Shown here: positions 1 through 8,898 of the stretch, one piece after another
Numbering within the stretch: the stretch's first letter is position 1
Layout of the letters: each line of letters opens with the position of its first letter
Assembly: GCF_904846605.1 (NCBI RefSeq)
Contig: NZ_CAJHBI010000009.1
Location: forward strand, 1-64,000
Direction of reading: 5' to 3'
Origin: Psychrobacter sp. 72-O-c
GTDB taxonomy: Bacteria; Pseudomonadota; Gammaproteobacteria; Pseudomonadales; Moraxellaceae
Length of the DNA: 64,000 nucleotides
Program-made: the position numbers and the translations under genes
The notes under the pieces: generated by a model
Told to the model about the DNA's origin: nothing
What the model saw: the letters and a program-made list of their open reading frames with translations, nothing else
Databases searched by the model: none

Positions 1-2
1 TA

Positions 3-338
3 GAAAAAACAGATCTGAGCGAGTATCTATATCCAAAGCCGCCTAATTTTACCAAGGCCGAAGTTGTTGCTCGTTATGATACTAAAGCAGGCGCACAACA
101 GAATTTTTGGGCGATTAAACACGGCATCATGGCATCGGGAATGCCTGCATGGGGCGCAACCCATGATGATGATAGAATGTGGGCGATGGTGGCTTTTATA
201 AGATCGTTACCTGAACTGGATGAAAGCCAATACACGATGCTGACTACTAGGTTTGATAGCGACATGATGGATATGTCTCTTGGCAGTGACGTGGACATGA
301 TGGACATGTCAGATGACGGATCTGAAATGCAGCATTAA
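3..338 (+). CDS. Cytochrome c family protein, C-terminal part (5' end outside window)
   Basis: The frame is open from base 3 to the TAA at 336-338, so only the last 111 residues of a longer gene are present. The readable part contains the pattern PKPPNF, then FWAIKHGI and GMPAWG, then WAMVAFIRSLP. This is the C-terminal half of a class I cytochrome c domain, where the Met of GMPAWG is the usual distal haem ligand. The CXXCH haem-binding motif must lie upstream of the window. The C-terminal tail is unusually rich in Met and Asp (MMDMSL, VDMMDMS), like the Met-rich copper-binding tails of the neighbouring Cop proteins. A role as a periplasmic electron-transfer protein tied to copper handling is inferred from that tail and the neighbours. 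Confidence 0.75.
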   Translation, partial: EKTDLSEYLYPKPPNFTKAEVVARYDTKAGAQQNFWAIKHGIMASGMPAWGATHDDDRMWAMVAFIRSLPELDESQYTMLTTRFDSDMMDMSLGSDVDMMDMSDDGSEMQH

Positions 339-476
339 GCTATTATAGATTTAAAGGTATAATACTGAACGGTATTTCCCTTTTAAAGGTAATGTATATC
401 AGGTTTTTGAGCTTTCAGCGCAATGCAATATTTTTGAGATTATTCATGACAACAATAGAGGTTTAGGAGTAGTTCT

Positions 477-1121
477 ATGAGACGCTATAAAGACATATTT
501 TCTAACGGACATAACCGGTTATCTGGTCGTGTCCTTTTATTGGTGGTGACATCTTCACTGTCGTTAACACTAGCGGCTTGTAGCCAATCTAATACCAGCG
601 CCGCTGATTCACAGTCAGTACCGGCTGAGCCGTCTGCTGCTCAAACAGTCCAGATAGCATCACAAGAAGCTGAAGTTGCACCGGTTATGATTCCCGCAAC
701 CACCCAGTCAACGTTGCTCAAAAACGTCTCCGCAACGGTCTATAAAGATGCTAACTGTGGCTGCTGTAAAGAGTGGGTGGGTCATGCAGAAGATAATGGT
801 CTAAGCGCAACCACGCAGCATCCTGAAGACTTGTCCTTATTTAAAGATCGTTATGGCGTACCACAGCAAATGCGCTCTTGTCATACCACGGTCACGACCG
901 ATGGTTATGTTTTTGAAGGTCATGTTCCTGCAAAACACATGGCACAGTTTTTAGCAAACCCACCTGTACAAGCCATTGGGCTTGCTGTCCCTAGTATGCC
1001 TGTCGGTAGTCCAGGTATGGAGTATCAAGACAAGTTTATGCCTTATAAAGTAATGCAACTTAATAATGACGGCACTACAGAAGTGTATGCTGATATTGAG
1101 TCTCCGCAACAGCAAATGTAA
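477..1121 (+). CDS. DUF411 family metal-binding lipoprotein
   Basis: This 214-residue protein begins with a basic stretch and a hydrophobic signal ending in LAAC (residues about 32-35), a lipobox, so it should be a periplasm-facing lipoprotein. After a Ser/Ala/Glu-rich linker (about 36-80) comes a DUF411 domain with YKDANCGCCKEWV, a conserved Cys (SCHTT), the EGHVP segment and the AVPSMPVGSPGME signature. Family members sit in copper or other metal resistance clusters and are thought to bind metal through the CGCC and Met/His residues; the exact biochemical role is not settled. The start is supported by AGGAG eight bases upstream. It precedes copA by about 130 bp on the same strand. Confidence 0.85.
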   Translation: MRRYKDIFSNGHNRLSGRVLLLVVTSSLSLTLAACSQSNTSAADSQSVPAEPSAAQTVQIASQEAEVAPVMIPATTQSTLLKNVSATVYKDANCGCCKEWVGHAEDNGLSATTQHPEDLSLFKDRYGVPQQMRSCHTTVTTDGYVFEGHVPAKHMAQFLANPPVQAIGLAVPSMPVGSPGMEYQDKFMPYKVMQLNNDGTTEVYADIESPQQQM

Positions 1122-1252
1122 CTCTGTCTGTTGTCTTAGATTTGAAGTTACTTAAGAAGATTCCCAAACTGAATTCAAGTATCTATTAAATGTCGAAATT
1201 ATTAGAAATATAAGCTTAAACACCATCTTGCAAATTAAATTAGGACATCATT

Positions 1253-2947
1253 ATGAATATTGAAAACATACTGAACCGTCGACGTTTTCTGACAGGGTCA
1301 TCTATGGTCCTTGGCGCCTCAATGCTACCTACCATTGCCAGTAGTGCACTAGGTAGCAGTCAGAACAATGTTGTCGTTAACAGTGATAAATCCGATCACA
1401 TTGTACCTATACTGACAGGTAATGAGTTCGATCTCTATGTTAGTGAAAAGATGATAACGGTCAATGGCAAATCAAGCATGGCAACGCTAATTAATGATTC
1501 GCTACCAGGGCCTACACTCAAGATGCAAGAGGGCGATACCGTAGTTATTCGCGTCCATAACCAGCTGAACGAGTCGACTTCTATTCATTGGCATGGTCTT
1601 TTAGTGCCGTATGAAATGGATGGTGTACCGGGTATTAGTTTCGCAGGTATTCCTGCCAACAGCACTTTTACTTATAAATTTAATTTACCTCAATCAGGCA
1701 CTTATTGGTATCACTCTCATACGGGTTTTCAAGAGCAGACGGGTATGCGTGGTGCCATCGTCGTCGAGCCTAAAGGTCGTGAGCGTTATCCAGTAGAGCA
1801 AGACCACGTTATATTGCTAAGTGATTGGACGCATCGTGATCCGCATAATTTACTAAAACTGTTAAAGCAGCGCTCTGATTTTGACAACTATCATTTACCA
1901 GACTTCAAAAAGCTACTGTCTGATATCGCAGCAACCGATTTAGAGGCGGCATATGACAAGCGTAAAATGTGGAATCAGATGCGCATGATGCCGACTGACT
2001 TTACTGACTTATCGGGTGAAAATACCTTTACTTATCTTATGAATGGCAAAACTACAGCAGCCAATTGGGTACAGCTCGTAAAAGCTGGACAGCCGGTTAA
2101 GCTACGTTTTATTAATGGGTCAGCACAAACTATCTTTGATGTGCGGATACCAGGTCTGAAGATGAAAGTCGTCTCAACTGATGGTAACGATGTCGCACCT
2201 GTTGACGTAGATGACTTCCGTATTGGCGTAGCTGAGACTTATGATGTCATCGTTACTCCGACTGGGGACGCTCATACTATATTTGCGCAGAACATAGATC
2301 GGTCAGGTTTTGTTGCCACTACGCTTGCTACTAAAAAAGGCGCTCGTGCTGTTATACCTGCTATGGACAAGATCGAGTGGTTAACGATGGCCGATATGAT
2401 GGGTGCCATGGGTGCAAATGGCTATGATGCCAAACATGCCAAAACAGAATATGACTTTAAGACGGATATGCGTGTTGACAGTGCGCGCATAAACATTGAT
2501 GACCCCGGCATCAACCTGCGTAAGATTGACAGAAAAGTACTGACTTATAGTCAATTACGCTCTGTTGATGAGCAAGTGCTAGCAGAGCAGCGCAAACCTA
2601 CCAGAGAGATTGAATTACATCTAACGGGTGCTATGGAGCGCTACATTTGGGCCATGGATGGCGTTATGTTTAAGGACGCAACGCCCGTAAATATCAAGCC
2701 AGGCGAGCGCGTACGTATTACCTTGGTCAATGACACGATGATGAACCATCCTATGCATTTACATGGTATGTGGAGTGATTTGCGTGCGCCTAATGGCGAC
2801 TTTCAAGTCCGCAAACATACGATTGTGGTACAACCTGCACAGAAAATCAGCTTCGACACTACAGGAGAAGCTGGTCGGTGGGCGTGGCATTGTCATCTGC
2901 TCTATCACATGGAAGCGGGTATGTTTAGAGAAGTAGCCGTCGTTTAA
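1253..2947 (+). CDS. copA: Copper resistance multicopper oxidase CopA
   Basis: This is a 564-residue periplasmic multicopper oxidase of the CopA/PcoA family. The N-terminus has a Tat-type signal (NRRRFLTGSS, followed by a hydrophobic stretch), fitting export of a folded copper enzyme. The copper ligands are visible: HWHG and HSH in the first cupredoxin domain (about residues 110-160), and HPMHLHG and HCHLLYHMEAGM at the C-terminus. The last motif holds the Cys of the type 1 centre and the HCH of the trinuclear centre. The family oxidises or sequesters periplasmic Cu(I). It is shorter than some PcoA proteins and lacks a long MDH-repeat insert; only a modest Met-rich segment (MMGAMGAN) is seen. 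AGGA precedes the ATG. copB follows 27 bp after the stop, so the two are almost certainly co-transcribed. Confidence 0.95.
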   Translation: MNIENILNRRRFLTGSSMVLGASMLPTIASSALGSSQNNVVVNSDKSDHIVPILTGNEFDLYVSEKMITVNGKSSMATLINDSLPGPTLKMQEGDTVVIRVHNQLNESTSIHWHGLLVPYEMDGVPGISFAGIPANSTFTYKFNLPQSGTYWYHSHTGFQEQTGMRGAIVVEPKGRERYPVEQDHVILLSDWTHRDPHNLLKLLKQRSDFDNYHLPDFKKLLSDIAATDLEAAYDKRKMWNQMRMMPTDFTDLSGENTFTYLMNGKTTAANWVQLVKAGQPVKLRFINGSAQTIFDVRIPGLKMKVVSTDGNDVAPVDVDDFRIGVAETYDVIVTPTGDAHTIFAQNIDRSGFVATTLATKKGARAVIPAMDKIEWLTMADMMGAMGANGYDAKHAKTEYDFKTDMRVDSARINIDDPGINLRKIDRKVLTYSQLRSVDEQVLAEQRKPTREIELHLTGAMERYIWAMDGVMFKDATPVNIKPGERVRITLVNDTMMNHPMHLHGMWSDLRAPNGDFQVRKHTIVVQPAQKISFDTTGEAGRWAWHCHLLYHMEAGMFREVAVV

Positions 2948-2974
2948 ATAACTCCTTGATAGGTGAGAGATGAG

Positions 2975-4114
2975 ATGAAAATACGTAAAGTAAGTTTTAA
3001 TACTGCTGTGTTGCCAATGTCTATATTGTCCGTATCAATGTTGTTAGCTACGCCATTGGCGAATGCGGCGGACGGCCACACTACTGTGAACAAAATGACA
3101 ATGCCAGGCATGGATCACAGCGGTATGGATATGTCAGGAATGGACATGTCGGATATGGATCACAGCGGTATGGATATGTCAGGAATGGACATGTCGGATA
3201 TGGATCACAGCGGTATGGATATGTCTGGAATGGACATGTCGGATATGGATCACAGCGGTATGGATATGTCTGGTGACATGGCGGGCATGGATCATAGCAA
3301 AATGAATATGTCTGGTGGCATGGCGGGCATGGACCACAGCGGTATGGATATGGAAGGTATGGACCACAGCAGTATGGATATGGACATGTCGGGTATGCAA
3401 GGTGGCAAAGCTCCTGCTGACGCTCGAAGTTCTGACTACTCCAACGGTGTTCCTTACGGACGTTATGGTAAGCCAGTAATGATGGGTAGCATGCCACTAT
3501 GGAGCGTTTCTGTAGACGATTTAGGCTATCAGTTCGACGATGATCAGATCAACTTTGAAGTTGAAGGCTGGTACGGTGATGATAGCAATCGTTTCAGATT
3601 GCGTACAGAGGGAAGTGCTCAAACCAAGGACGATAAAGAAATTGGTAGTTTGAGCTCATTGGCTTATTGGAAGCCACTCGGCATTTACTGGAATGTTGAG
3701 GCTGGTGTTGCTTATAATACTGAAAATGATAAGCCTGCGCTCATGGCAGGTATTGTCGGTACGGCTCCATACTTTATTGAAACAGATGCTAGAGCCTACG
3801 TCTATACTGATGGTCAAGTACAGCTTGATCTTGGCGCAGAATATGAGTGGCGCTTGAGTCAGCATTGGGTAGTCATACCAGAGGTAGGTTTGACTGCGTT
3901 TAGTAAAGACGATAGCGATAATCATATTGCGAAAGGTTTTAATGAGATGGAAGCCGAAGTGAGACTCACTTACGAGACTTTGAGTCGTCAACTGGCACCT
4001 TATGTCGGTATAAGCTATGAGTCTGCCCTGGGTGATGCCCGTGATTTGCGCCGTCAAGACAACGAATCAGCTGATGGTAGTAGTCTGACTGCGGGTGTCA
4101 AATTTTGGTTTTAA
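2975..4114 (+). CDS. copB: Copper resistance outer-membrane protein CopB
   Basis: This 379-residue protein has a signal peptide (hydrophobic stretch ending ANA), a long Met/His/Asp-rich region (about residues 40-145) of repeated MDHSGMDMSGMDMSD units, then a CopB beta-barrel domain. That domain contains AYWKPLGIYWNVEAG, DLGAEYEWRLS and a C-terminal Phe (KFWF), typical of outer-membrane proteins. CopB/PcoB proteins work with CopA, probably binding copper at the outer membrane. A GTG at 2963 is possible, but AGGTGAG at 2961-2967 is spaced correctly for the ATG at 2975, so that start is chosen. It lies 27 bp downstream of copA. The repeat region probably varies in copy number between strains (inference). 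Confidence 0.93.
   Translation: MKIRKVSFNTAVLPMSILSVSMLLATPLANAADGHTTVNKMTMPGMDHSGMDMSGMDMSDMDHSGMDMSGMDMSDMDHSGMDMSGMDMSDMDHSGMDMSGDMAGMDHSKMNMSGGMAGMDHSGMDMEGMDHSSMDMDMSGMQGGKAPADARSSDYSNGVPYGRYGKPVMMGSMPLWSVSVDDLGYQFDDDQINFEVEGWYGDDSNRFRLRTEGSAQTKDDKEIGSLSSLAYWKPLGIYWNVEAGVAYNTENDKPALMAGIVGTAPYFIETDARAYVYTDGQVQLDLGAEYEWRLSQHWVVIPEVGLTAFSKDDSDNHIAKGFNEMEAEVRLTYETLSRQLAPYVGISYESALGDARDLRRQDNESADGSSLTAGVKFWF
3110..3274 (+). repeat. 45-bp tandem repeats inside copB
   Basis: Units begin at 3110, 3155, 3200 and 3245 with an exact 45-bp period. They are nearly identical (one a/t difference in the third unit), and the fourth diverges after about 30 bp. Each unit encodes 15 residues with five Met, one His and four Asp. 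Degenerate copies continue to about 3390. The near identity points to recent slippage expansion. Confidence 0.9.
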
Positions 4115-4127
4115 TCGTATCAAACTT

Positions 4128-4158
4128 ATAGAGGTCACGTTTAGATAGAGGTCACGTT
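4128..4158 (+). repeat. Direct repeat carrying a duplicated Shine-Dalgarno
   Basis: The 14-mer ATAGAGGTCACGTT occurs at 4128-4141 and again at 4145-4158, immediately before the ATG of the DUF305 gene. Each copy carries a GAGGT Shine-Dalgarno-like core. Only the second is correctly spaced for the start at 4159. Confidence 0.8.
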
Positions 4159-4626
4159 ATGAATGACTCCAATAAAAAACACATGAATCCTTATGTAAAA
4201 TTTACCCTGATGATTTTGACGTCTACACTCGTGATGTACGTCATGATGTATTTCAATACTTATCAATGGGATCATATTTATTTTAGTGAAACCAGAGCTT
4301 ATATGGCGCTTTATATGGGCGCAGGTATGGCAGTGATTATGCTGGCATTTATGAGCAATATGTATAAAAAGACTAAGATAAATCTACTGGTTTATGGTTT
4401 GAGTATGGTGATGTTTGCCATTGGTTTGTGGGGCGTTAGATCGCAAGCGACCGTCGATCAAGTCGATTGGATGCAAGCGATGATACCGCATCATTCGATT
4501 GCTATCTTGACCAGTGAGCGCGCTGATACCGAAGACCCACGTGTACAAAAGCTTGCTGATGATATTATCAAAGCACAAAGACGCGAAATTGATGAGATGA
4601 AGCAGCTGATTGATGAGCTAAAATAA
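4159..4626 (+). CDS. DUF305 domain membrane protein
   Basis: This is a 155-residue protein. It has three hydrophobic segments (about residues 12-30, 48-66 and 75-92), then a C-terminal DUF305-like ferritin-fold segment with DWMQAMIPHHSIAILTSERA and RREIDEMKQLI. The MIPHH motif is the hallmark of the family. DUF305 proteins recur in copper and silver resistance clusters and are thought to bind metal through the paired His and nearby Met/Glu; the mechanism is not established. Here the domain is anchored in the inner membrane, probably facing the periplasm (inference). It follows copB by 44 bp, so it likely belongs to the same transcript. Confidence 0.88.
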   Translation: MNDSNKKHMNPYVKFTLMILTSTLVMYVMMYFNTYQWDHIYFSETRAYMALYMGAGMAVIMLAFMSNMYKKTKINLLVYGLSMVMFAIGLWGVRSQATVDQVDWMQAMIPHHSIAILTSERADTEDPRVQKLADDIIKAQRREIDEMKQLIDELK

Positions 4627-5143
4627 TGGGTTAGGTTAAGCGGTTATGTTCGGTGCTGGTGCCATAATGGCACTAGTATTGTTGCGCTGACTCAGCAAAT
4701 GGCTCAAATGACAGGTTCACTCTTCTCACTGGCTTTTTTGGCCACCGTAATCGTTGTTTTTTTAGTGCTTACTCCTCAATCAAATCTCTTACCCCTATTT
4801 AACAACACTTCTGAATGCTGCTGAGGTATTCAAAAGCATACGTATGCGTATTATTAGCACCTATGCTATGACTCAAAGAAAAATACTGTGATGAGTAGTA
4901 TAAGTCACGGAATAATGACGCAGAGCATAGGCCTAGGGGTGAATGAGACCTTTACAAGCTTGTATATTCTGTCAGTTGTAGTCTGCTACCTTACTAGAAA
5001 ATATACTTCGGTAACGTCATGATACATCCGTGTGGTGTAACACTTTACAATTATAATATACTATAAGATAATATATTTATTGTATATATATAATGTCTGA
5101 CACGCCGTCCACTGAACTATATAACCTTACATAAGGAGTTACC
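4627..5143. other. Intergenic region with a possible decayed gene end and AT-rich promoter zone
   Basis: No intact gene is seen. One + frame is open from 4627 to the TGA at about 4824 and reads a hydrophobic stretch (GSLFSLAFLATVIVVFLVL, about 4711-4767) with no start codon of its own. A second frame holds MFGAGAIMALVLLR just before it. Together they look like a frameshifted C-terminus of a membrane protein, but I cannot name it. A perfect 12-bp palindrome, GCATACGTATGC, lies at 4836-4847. The stretch 5040-5100 is very AT-rich, with overlapping TATAAT-like and inverted-repeat-like motifs. It probably holds the promoter, and perhaps an operator, of the downstream dioxygenase gene. Confidence 0.5.
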
Positions 5144-5893
5144 ATGATATTTCGACAATTATACGAACCTCTCTCGAGCACTTATACTTATTTGCTAGGG
5201 GACGAGGACACAGGGCAGGCTATCCTCATTGATCCTGTCATCGCGACAATGGACCGCGACTTGGCCGAAGTGCATAAGTTAGGGTTGAATTTAGTTTATA
5301 CCGTTGATACGCATATTCATGCGGATCATATTACTGCGGCGCTAGAGTTGAAGCGTGCCGTTGGCAGCAAGATCGCTGCGCCTGCCTACGACCGACTGCC
5401 ATGTGCGGATGTTGGACTCGAAGAAGGCATACCTTTGAAAGTTGCTGGCATTACCTTACACCCGCTACATACGCCGGGGCATACTGCTGGGCACTTCTCT
5501 TATCTCTTCAATGAGCGCGTGTTCACTGGTGATGCTCTCCTCATTGACGGATGTGGTCGGACCGACTTCCAGAATGGTGATGCCGATACGCTGTACGAAT
5601 CTGTGCGGCAGAAGCTGTTTTCTTTACCAGACGACACGCTAGTCTACCCTGCGCACGACTATCAAGGGCGCTTTGTGTCTTCGATCAATCAAGAAAAAAA
5701 GCGTAACCCACGGCTTGGCGGGGACACGACACTCGAAGAGTTCAAGGTCATCATGGACAATCTGAACCTACCGTATCCAAAGTTCATCGACTACGCCGTC
5801 CCCGGTAACCAACAATGTGGTGTTTGTCCAAATGACTTGCCAGACAACCTAGCCCATTATTGTCGCCAGATGACGCAGAGCCCGCAAGGCTGA
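5144..5893 (+). CDS. ETHE1-like persulfide dioxygenase (MBL fold)
   Basis: This 249-residue metallo-beta-lactamase-fold protein has the metal ligands HIHADH (about residues 57-62), the His of TPGHTAG (about 113), FTGDALLIDGCGRTDFQ and PAHDY. GRTDFQ with the PAHDY ending is characteristic of ETHE1-type sulfur dioxygenases, which oxidise glutathione persulfide to sulfite. The C-terminal section (about 185-240: RNPRL, QQCGVCP) also matches that family. A strong AAGGAG sits upstream of the ATG. No rhodanese or sulfide:quinone reductase is adjacent. Sulfur detoxification beside copper genes is plausible because copper toxicity and thiol chemistry are linked, but that is inference. Codon choice seems somewhat more GC-rich than in the housekeeping genes. 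Confidence 0.88.
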   Translation: MIFRQLYEPLSSTYTYLLGDEDTGQAILIDPVIATMDRDLAEVHKLGLNLVYTVDTHIHADHITAALELKRAVGSKIAAPAYDRLPCADVGLEEGIPLKVAGITLHPLHTPGHTAGHFSYLFNERVFTGDALLIDGCGRTDFQNGDADTLYESVRQKLFSLPDDTLVYPAHDYQGRFVSSINQEKKRNPRLGGDTTLEEFKVIMDNLNLPYPKFIDYAVPGNQQCGVCPNDLPDNLAHYCRQMTQSPQG

Positions 5894-6061
5894 TGTGACT
5901 GGTCTTAGGGAAACTAACGCTAGCTGATCTGATAATAACATTACAAACTGTAGGGATATGCTACGATGGAAGAAGATATGTTTACAAGCACCATATGGTC
6001 AGGTTAGGACACTGGCCATGAATCTTGATGGTTTATATTTTTTTACTCGGGAGCATAACGC

Positions 6062-6286
6062 ATGAAATACATTGCAATGCTGGATTTAACTTCTTCGGTT
6101 CACTCAGCAGCTGAGTTGGATGGCAACATGATGCATGGAACACACAATGGTATGATGAGTGGAACAATGATGCAAGGTATGGGTTGGGGTTGGATACTCC
6201 TGTGCCTACTGTTCGCGCTATTATTTTTTGTTTTGCTCGTCTGGACAGTTAGGGCACTTCTCAAATACCTACGTAAACCAGGTTAG
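6062..6286 (+). CDS. Small Met-rich single-pass membrane protein
   Basis: This is a 74-residue protein. It has an N-terminal part rich in Met, His, Asn and Gly (residues 22-42: MMHGTHNGMMSG, MMQGMGWGW), one hydrophobic helix (about 44-66) and a short basic tail (RALLKYLRKPG). GGGAG precedes the ATG at good spacing. No named family is recognised with certainty. Small proteins of this shape are common beside copper ATPases, and the Met/His cluster would suit Cu(I) binding at the periplasmic face (inference). It lies 97 bp upstream of the P-type ATPase on the same strand, so co-expression is likely. Confidence 0.7.
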   Translation: MKYIAMLDLTSSVHSAAELDGNMMHGTHNGMMSGTMMQGMGWGWILLCLLFALLFFVLLVWTVRALLKYLRKPG

Positions 6287-6382
6287 AGCTCATATTAAAT
6301 CATCGAATTTGGCAGTAGGGAAACGGTGTTCGAGTACCAGTTTTGCAGAGTCTAAATTTCTGTTTATTGCAGGAGCAGTTTT

Positions 6383-8857
6383 ATGAAACATGATATGCAT
6401 AAAGAAGGTGAGATGGACAGTAACCACGCAAGTGATAGCGGTATGGCGAATACAGATGCAAAACCCATCAAAGGCGGCAAGTACGATAAAGTGCCAGTTG
6501 GCTACAGCGGTACTGTTTACATCTGTCCAATGCATCCTGAAGTTAGGGGCGTCGAGGATAGTGGCTGTCCAATATGCAAAATGTCACTCAAACCTGAAGA
6601 CACTGTTGCCGAGACGGCAGAAATGAAAGATGACCACGCAAGCTGCCATAGTCATAATAACAGCGCTTCGAATACAGATGTAAAATCTGTCAAAGGCGGC
6701 AAATATGACAAAGTACCCGCTGGCTATAGCGGCACTGTTTACATCTGTCCCATGCATCCTGAGGTTAGGGACGTGGAGAATAGTGGCTGTCCGATATGCG
6801 GAATGGCGCTTGAGCCTGAGACGGCTACTCTTGGTGAGGAGGATACTTCAGAACTCGATGACATGACGCGCCGGTTTTGGATTTGTACGGTGCTGACTAT
6901 ACCGCTATTTCTGTATGCAATGAGCGATATGGTAGGGATAAACCTAGATAATATTGGTCAATATAATCTCTCTGGGCAGATTGCTCAGTGGATACAGCTA
7001 GCGCTTGCAACCCCAGTTGTGCTTTGGGGTGCAGCGCCTTTCTTCGTTCGAGGATGGCAATCAATAAAAAGTCGAAACTTGAACATGTTTACTTTGATTG
7101 CGGTAGGCGTAGGTACGGCTTTTGGTTTCAGTCTGGTAGCCACCTTTGTTCCGGGTATTTTTCCAGACAGTTTCAGGGACGCCTCCGGTCGGGTCGGTGT
7201 TTACTATGAAGCAGCAGCGGTTATCACGACATTAGTACTATTGGGTCAGGTTCTGGAGCTCAAGGCCAGAAGTCAGACCTCTGGCGCGATTCGTGCCCTG
7301 CTTGAGCTGGCACCACCAACGGCAAGGCGTGTGGATGAGAACGATGTCGAGACAGAAGTGTCACTTGATGAAGTCGTAAGTGGCGATAGATTGCGGGTTA
7401 AGCCAGGAGAGAAGCTTCCCGTAGACGGCACTGTGCTCGATGGTAATAGCAACGTCGATGAGTCAATGGTAACTGGTGAACCACTACCTGTTTCAAAAAA
7501 AGCAGGAGATACGGTCACTGGCGGCACGGTGAACGGTACTGGGACACTATTGATTGAAGCGGTTGATGTCGGTGAAGATACGGTATTGTCCAAAATTGTC
7601 AAGATGGTTGCCGAAGCTCAGCGCAGTCGAGCGCCGATACAGCGACTGGCAGATAAGGTGGCAGGTTGGTTCGTTCCAATCGTTATGCTCTGTTCTGTTG
7701 TGACTTTTATTGTCTGGGCTATGCTCGGGCCTGTGCCTGCGATGGCCTATGCACTGGTCAATGCTATCGCTGTATTAATCATAGCTTGCCCGTGTGCGTT
7801 AGGATTGGCCACGCCAATGTCGATTATGGTTGGTACCGGAAAGGGTGCACAGCATGGGGTACTCATCAAGAATGCTGAAGCGTTAGAGAGCATGGAAAAA
7901 GTTGATACCATCGTTGTAGATAAGACAGGAACGCTGACAGCAGGCAAACCGGAACTCACTGCTATCGAAGCGCTTGGCAGTATAGATGAGGATGAACTCC
8001 TTGTGCTTGTCGCAGCGGTAGAGAGTGCCAGCGAGCATCCTTTGGCAGAAGCTATTGTCAAGGCTGCGAAGGAAAAATCTCTCGATATTGCTAAAGCCAG
8101 CGATTTCAGTTCAACCACTGGTGAAGGCGCTCAGGCACTGGTTAATGGCAAGCAGGTCGCCGTCGGCAACTCAAAATTCATGCAGCGACTTGACAGTTTT
8201 GATAGCTCGCTTTCAGAACGCGCCGACAAACGCAGGAAGGACGGTGAAACCGTAATGTTCGTCGCAGTAGATGGGCGAGCCGCTGGTCTAATCTCAGTTG
8301 CTGATCCAATCAAGCCGAGTACAAGTGAAGCCATATCACTACTGCACAAAGCTGGTCTGCGGGTAGTTATGCTGACAGGTGACAACGAAATAACGGCCAG
8401 AGCAGTTGCTAGTAAGCTGAATATTGACGAAGTGCATGCAGATGTCTCTCCAGAAGATAAGAACCGTATTATTAAAGAATTGCAAAGTAGCGGTCAGATC
8501 GTAGCCATGGCGGGTGACGGTATCAACGATGCGCCCGCTCTTGCACAGGCCAATGTCGGCATCGCCATGGGAACTGGCACAGATGTGGCCATGGAGAGTG
8601 CTGGCATCACGCTATTGAAGGGTGATTTGATGGGCATTGTCAGAGCACATAAACTGAGCCGTTCCACGATGCGTAACATCAAGCAGAATCTGTTTTTTGC
8701 GTTTATATATAACGCACTCGGCATACCGCTGGCTGCTGGTGTCCTGTATCCAGTTTTTGGGCTTTTACTCAGTCCAATGATAGCGGCAGCTGCGATGAGC
8801 TTTTCTTCGGTATCGGTTATTGGTAATGCGCTGAGACTACGTCGCCTAAAGCTCTGA
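6383..8857 (+). CDS. Copper-translocating P1B-type ATPase with two N-terminal HMBD modules
   Basis: This 824-residue inner-membrane ATPase exports copper. In order it has two heavy-metal-binding modules (about residues 27-72 and 101-146), each with YICPMHPEV and a CPIC pair. Eight membrane helices follow, with the CPC metal site ([12 protein letters not shown]) in helix six. The actuator TGE is in VTGEPLPV, the phosphorylation site in DKTGT, the HP locus in SEHPLAEA, and the hinge in GDGINDAP. A His/Met-rich start ([11 protein letters not shown]) adds further metal ligands. No CXXC ferredoxin-like HMA domain is present. GCAGGAG precedes the ATG. The two modules are a recent internal duplication; the first copy has CPICKM, the second the normal CPICGM. 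Cu(I) is the likely ion, but silver transport cannot be excluded from sequence. Confidence 0.94.
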   Translation: MKHDMHKEGEMDSNHASDSGMANTDAKPIKGGKYDKVPVGYSGTVYICPMHPEVRGVEDSGCPICKMSLKPEDTVAETAEMKDDHASCHSHNNSASNTDVKSVKGGKYDKVPAGYSGTVYICPMHPEVRDVENSGCPICGMALEPETATLGEEDTSELDDMTRRFWICTVLTIPLFLYAMSDMVGINLDNIGQYNLSGQIAQWIQLALATPVVLWGAAPFFVRGWQSIKSRNLNMFTLIAVGVGTAFGFSLVATFVPGIFPDSFRDASGRVGVYYEAAAVITTLVLLGQVLELKARSQTSGAIRALLELAPPTARRVDENDVETEVSLDEVVSGDRLRVKPGEKLPVDGTVLDGNSNVDESMVTGEPLPVSKKAGDTVTGGTVNGTGTLLIEAVDVGEDTVLSKIVKMVAEAQRSRAPIQRLADKVAGWFVPIVMLCSVVTFIVWAMLGPVPAMAYALVNAIAVLIIACPCALGLATPMSIMVGTGKGAQHGVLIKNAEALESMEKVDTIVVDKTGTLTAGKPELTAIEALGSIDEDELLVLVAAVESASEHPLAEAIVKAAKEKSLDIAKASDFSSTTGEGAQALVNGKQVAVGNSKFMQRLDSFDSSLSERADKRRKDGETVMFVAVDGRAAGLISVADPIKPSTSEAISLLHKAGLRVVMLTGDNEITARAVASKLNIDEVHADVSPEDKNRIIKELQSSGQIVAMAGDGINDAPALAQANVGIAMGTGTDVAMESAGITLLKGDLMGIVRAHKLSRSTMRNIKQNLFFAFIYNALGIPLAAGVLYPVFGLLLSPMIAAAAMSFSSVSVIGNALRLRRLKL
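6461..6820 (+). repeat. Duplicated metal-binding module coding segment
   Basis: The segment 6461-6598 is repeated at 6683-6820 (222 bp apart, 74 codons). The encoded stretches differ at only a few residues out of 46, and many third positions differ, so the copies have drifted silently while the protein was conserved. The linker between them is rich in His, Cys and acidic residues. Confidence 0.85.
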
Positions 8858-8898
8858 TATGCCGTGTTTGTTAAAGGGTTGCAAGTTATTCAGGCAAG

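Noticed and set aside
3081..3497. Minus-strand open frames opposite the copB repeats
   Set aside because: They are created by the 45-bp repeat and have Cys/Pro/Tyr- or His/Arg-rich composition; the CopB frame on the + strand is clearly the real gene.
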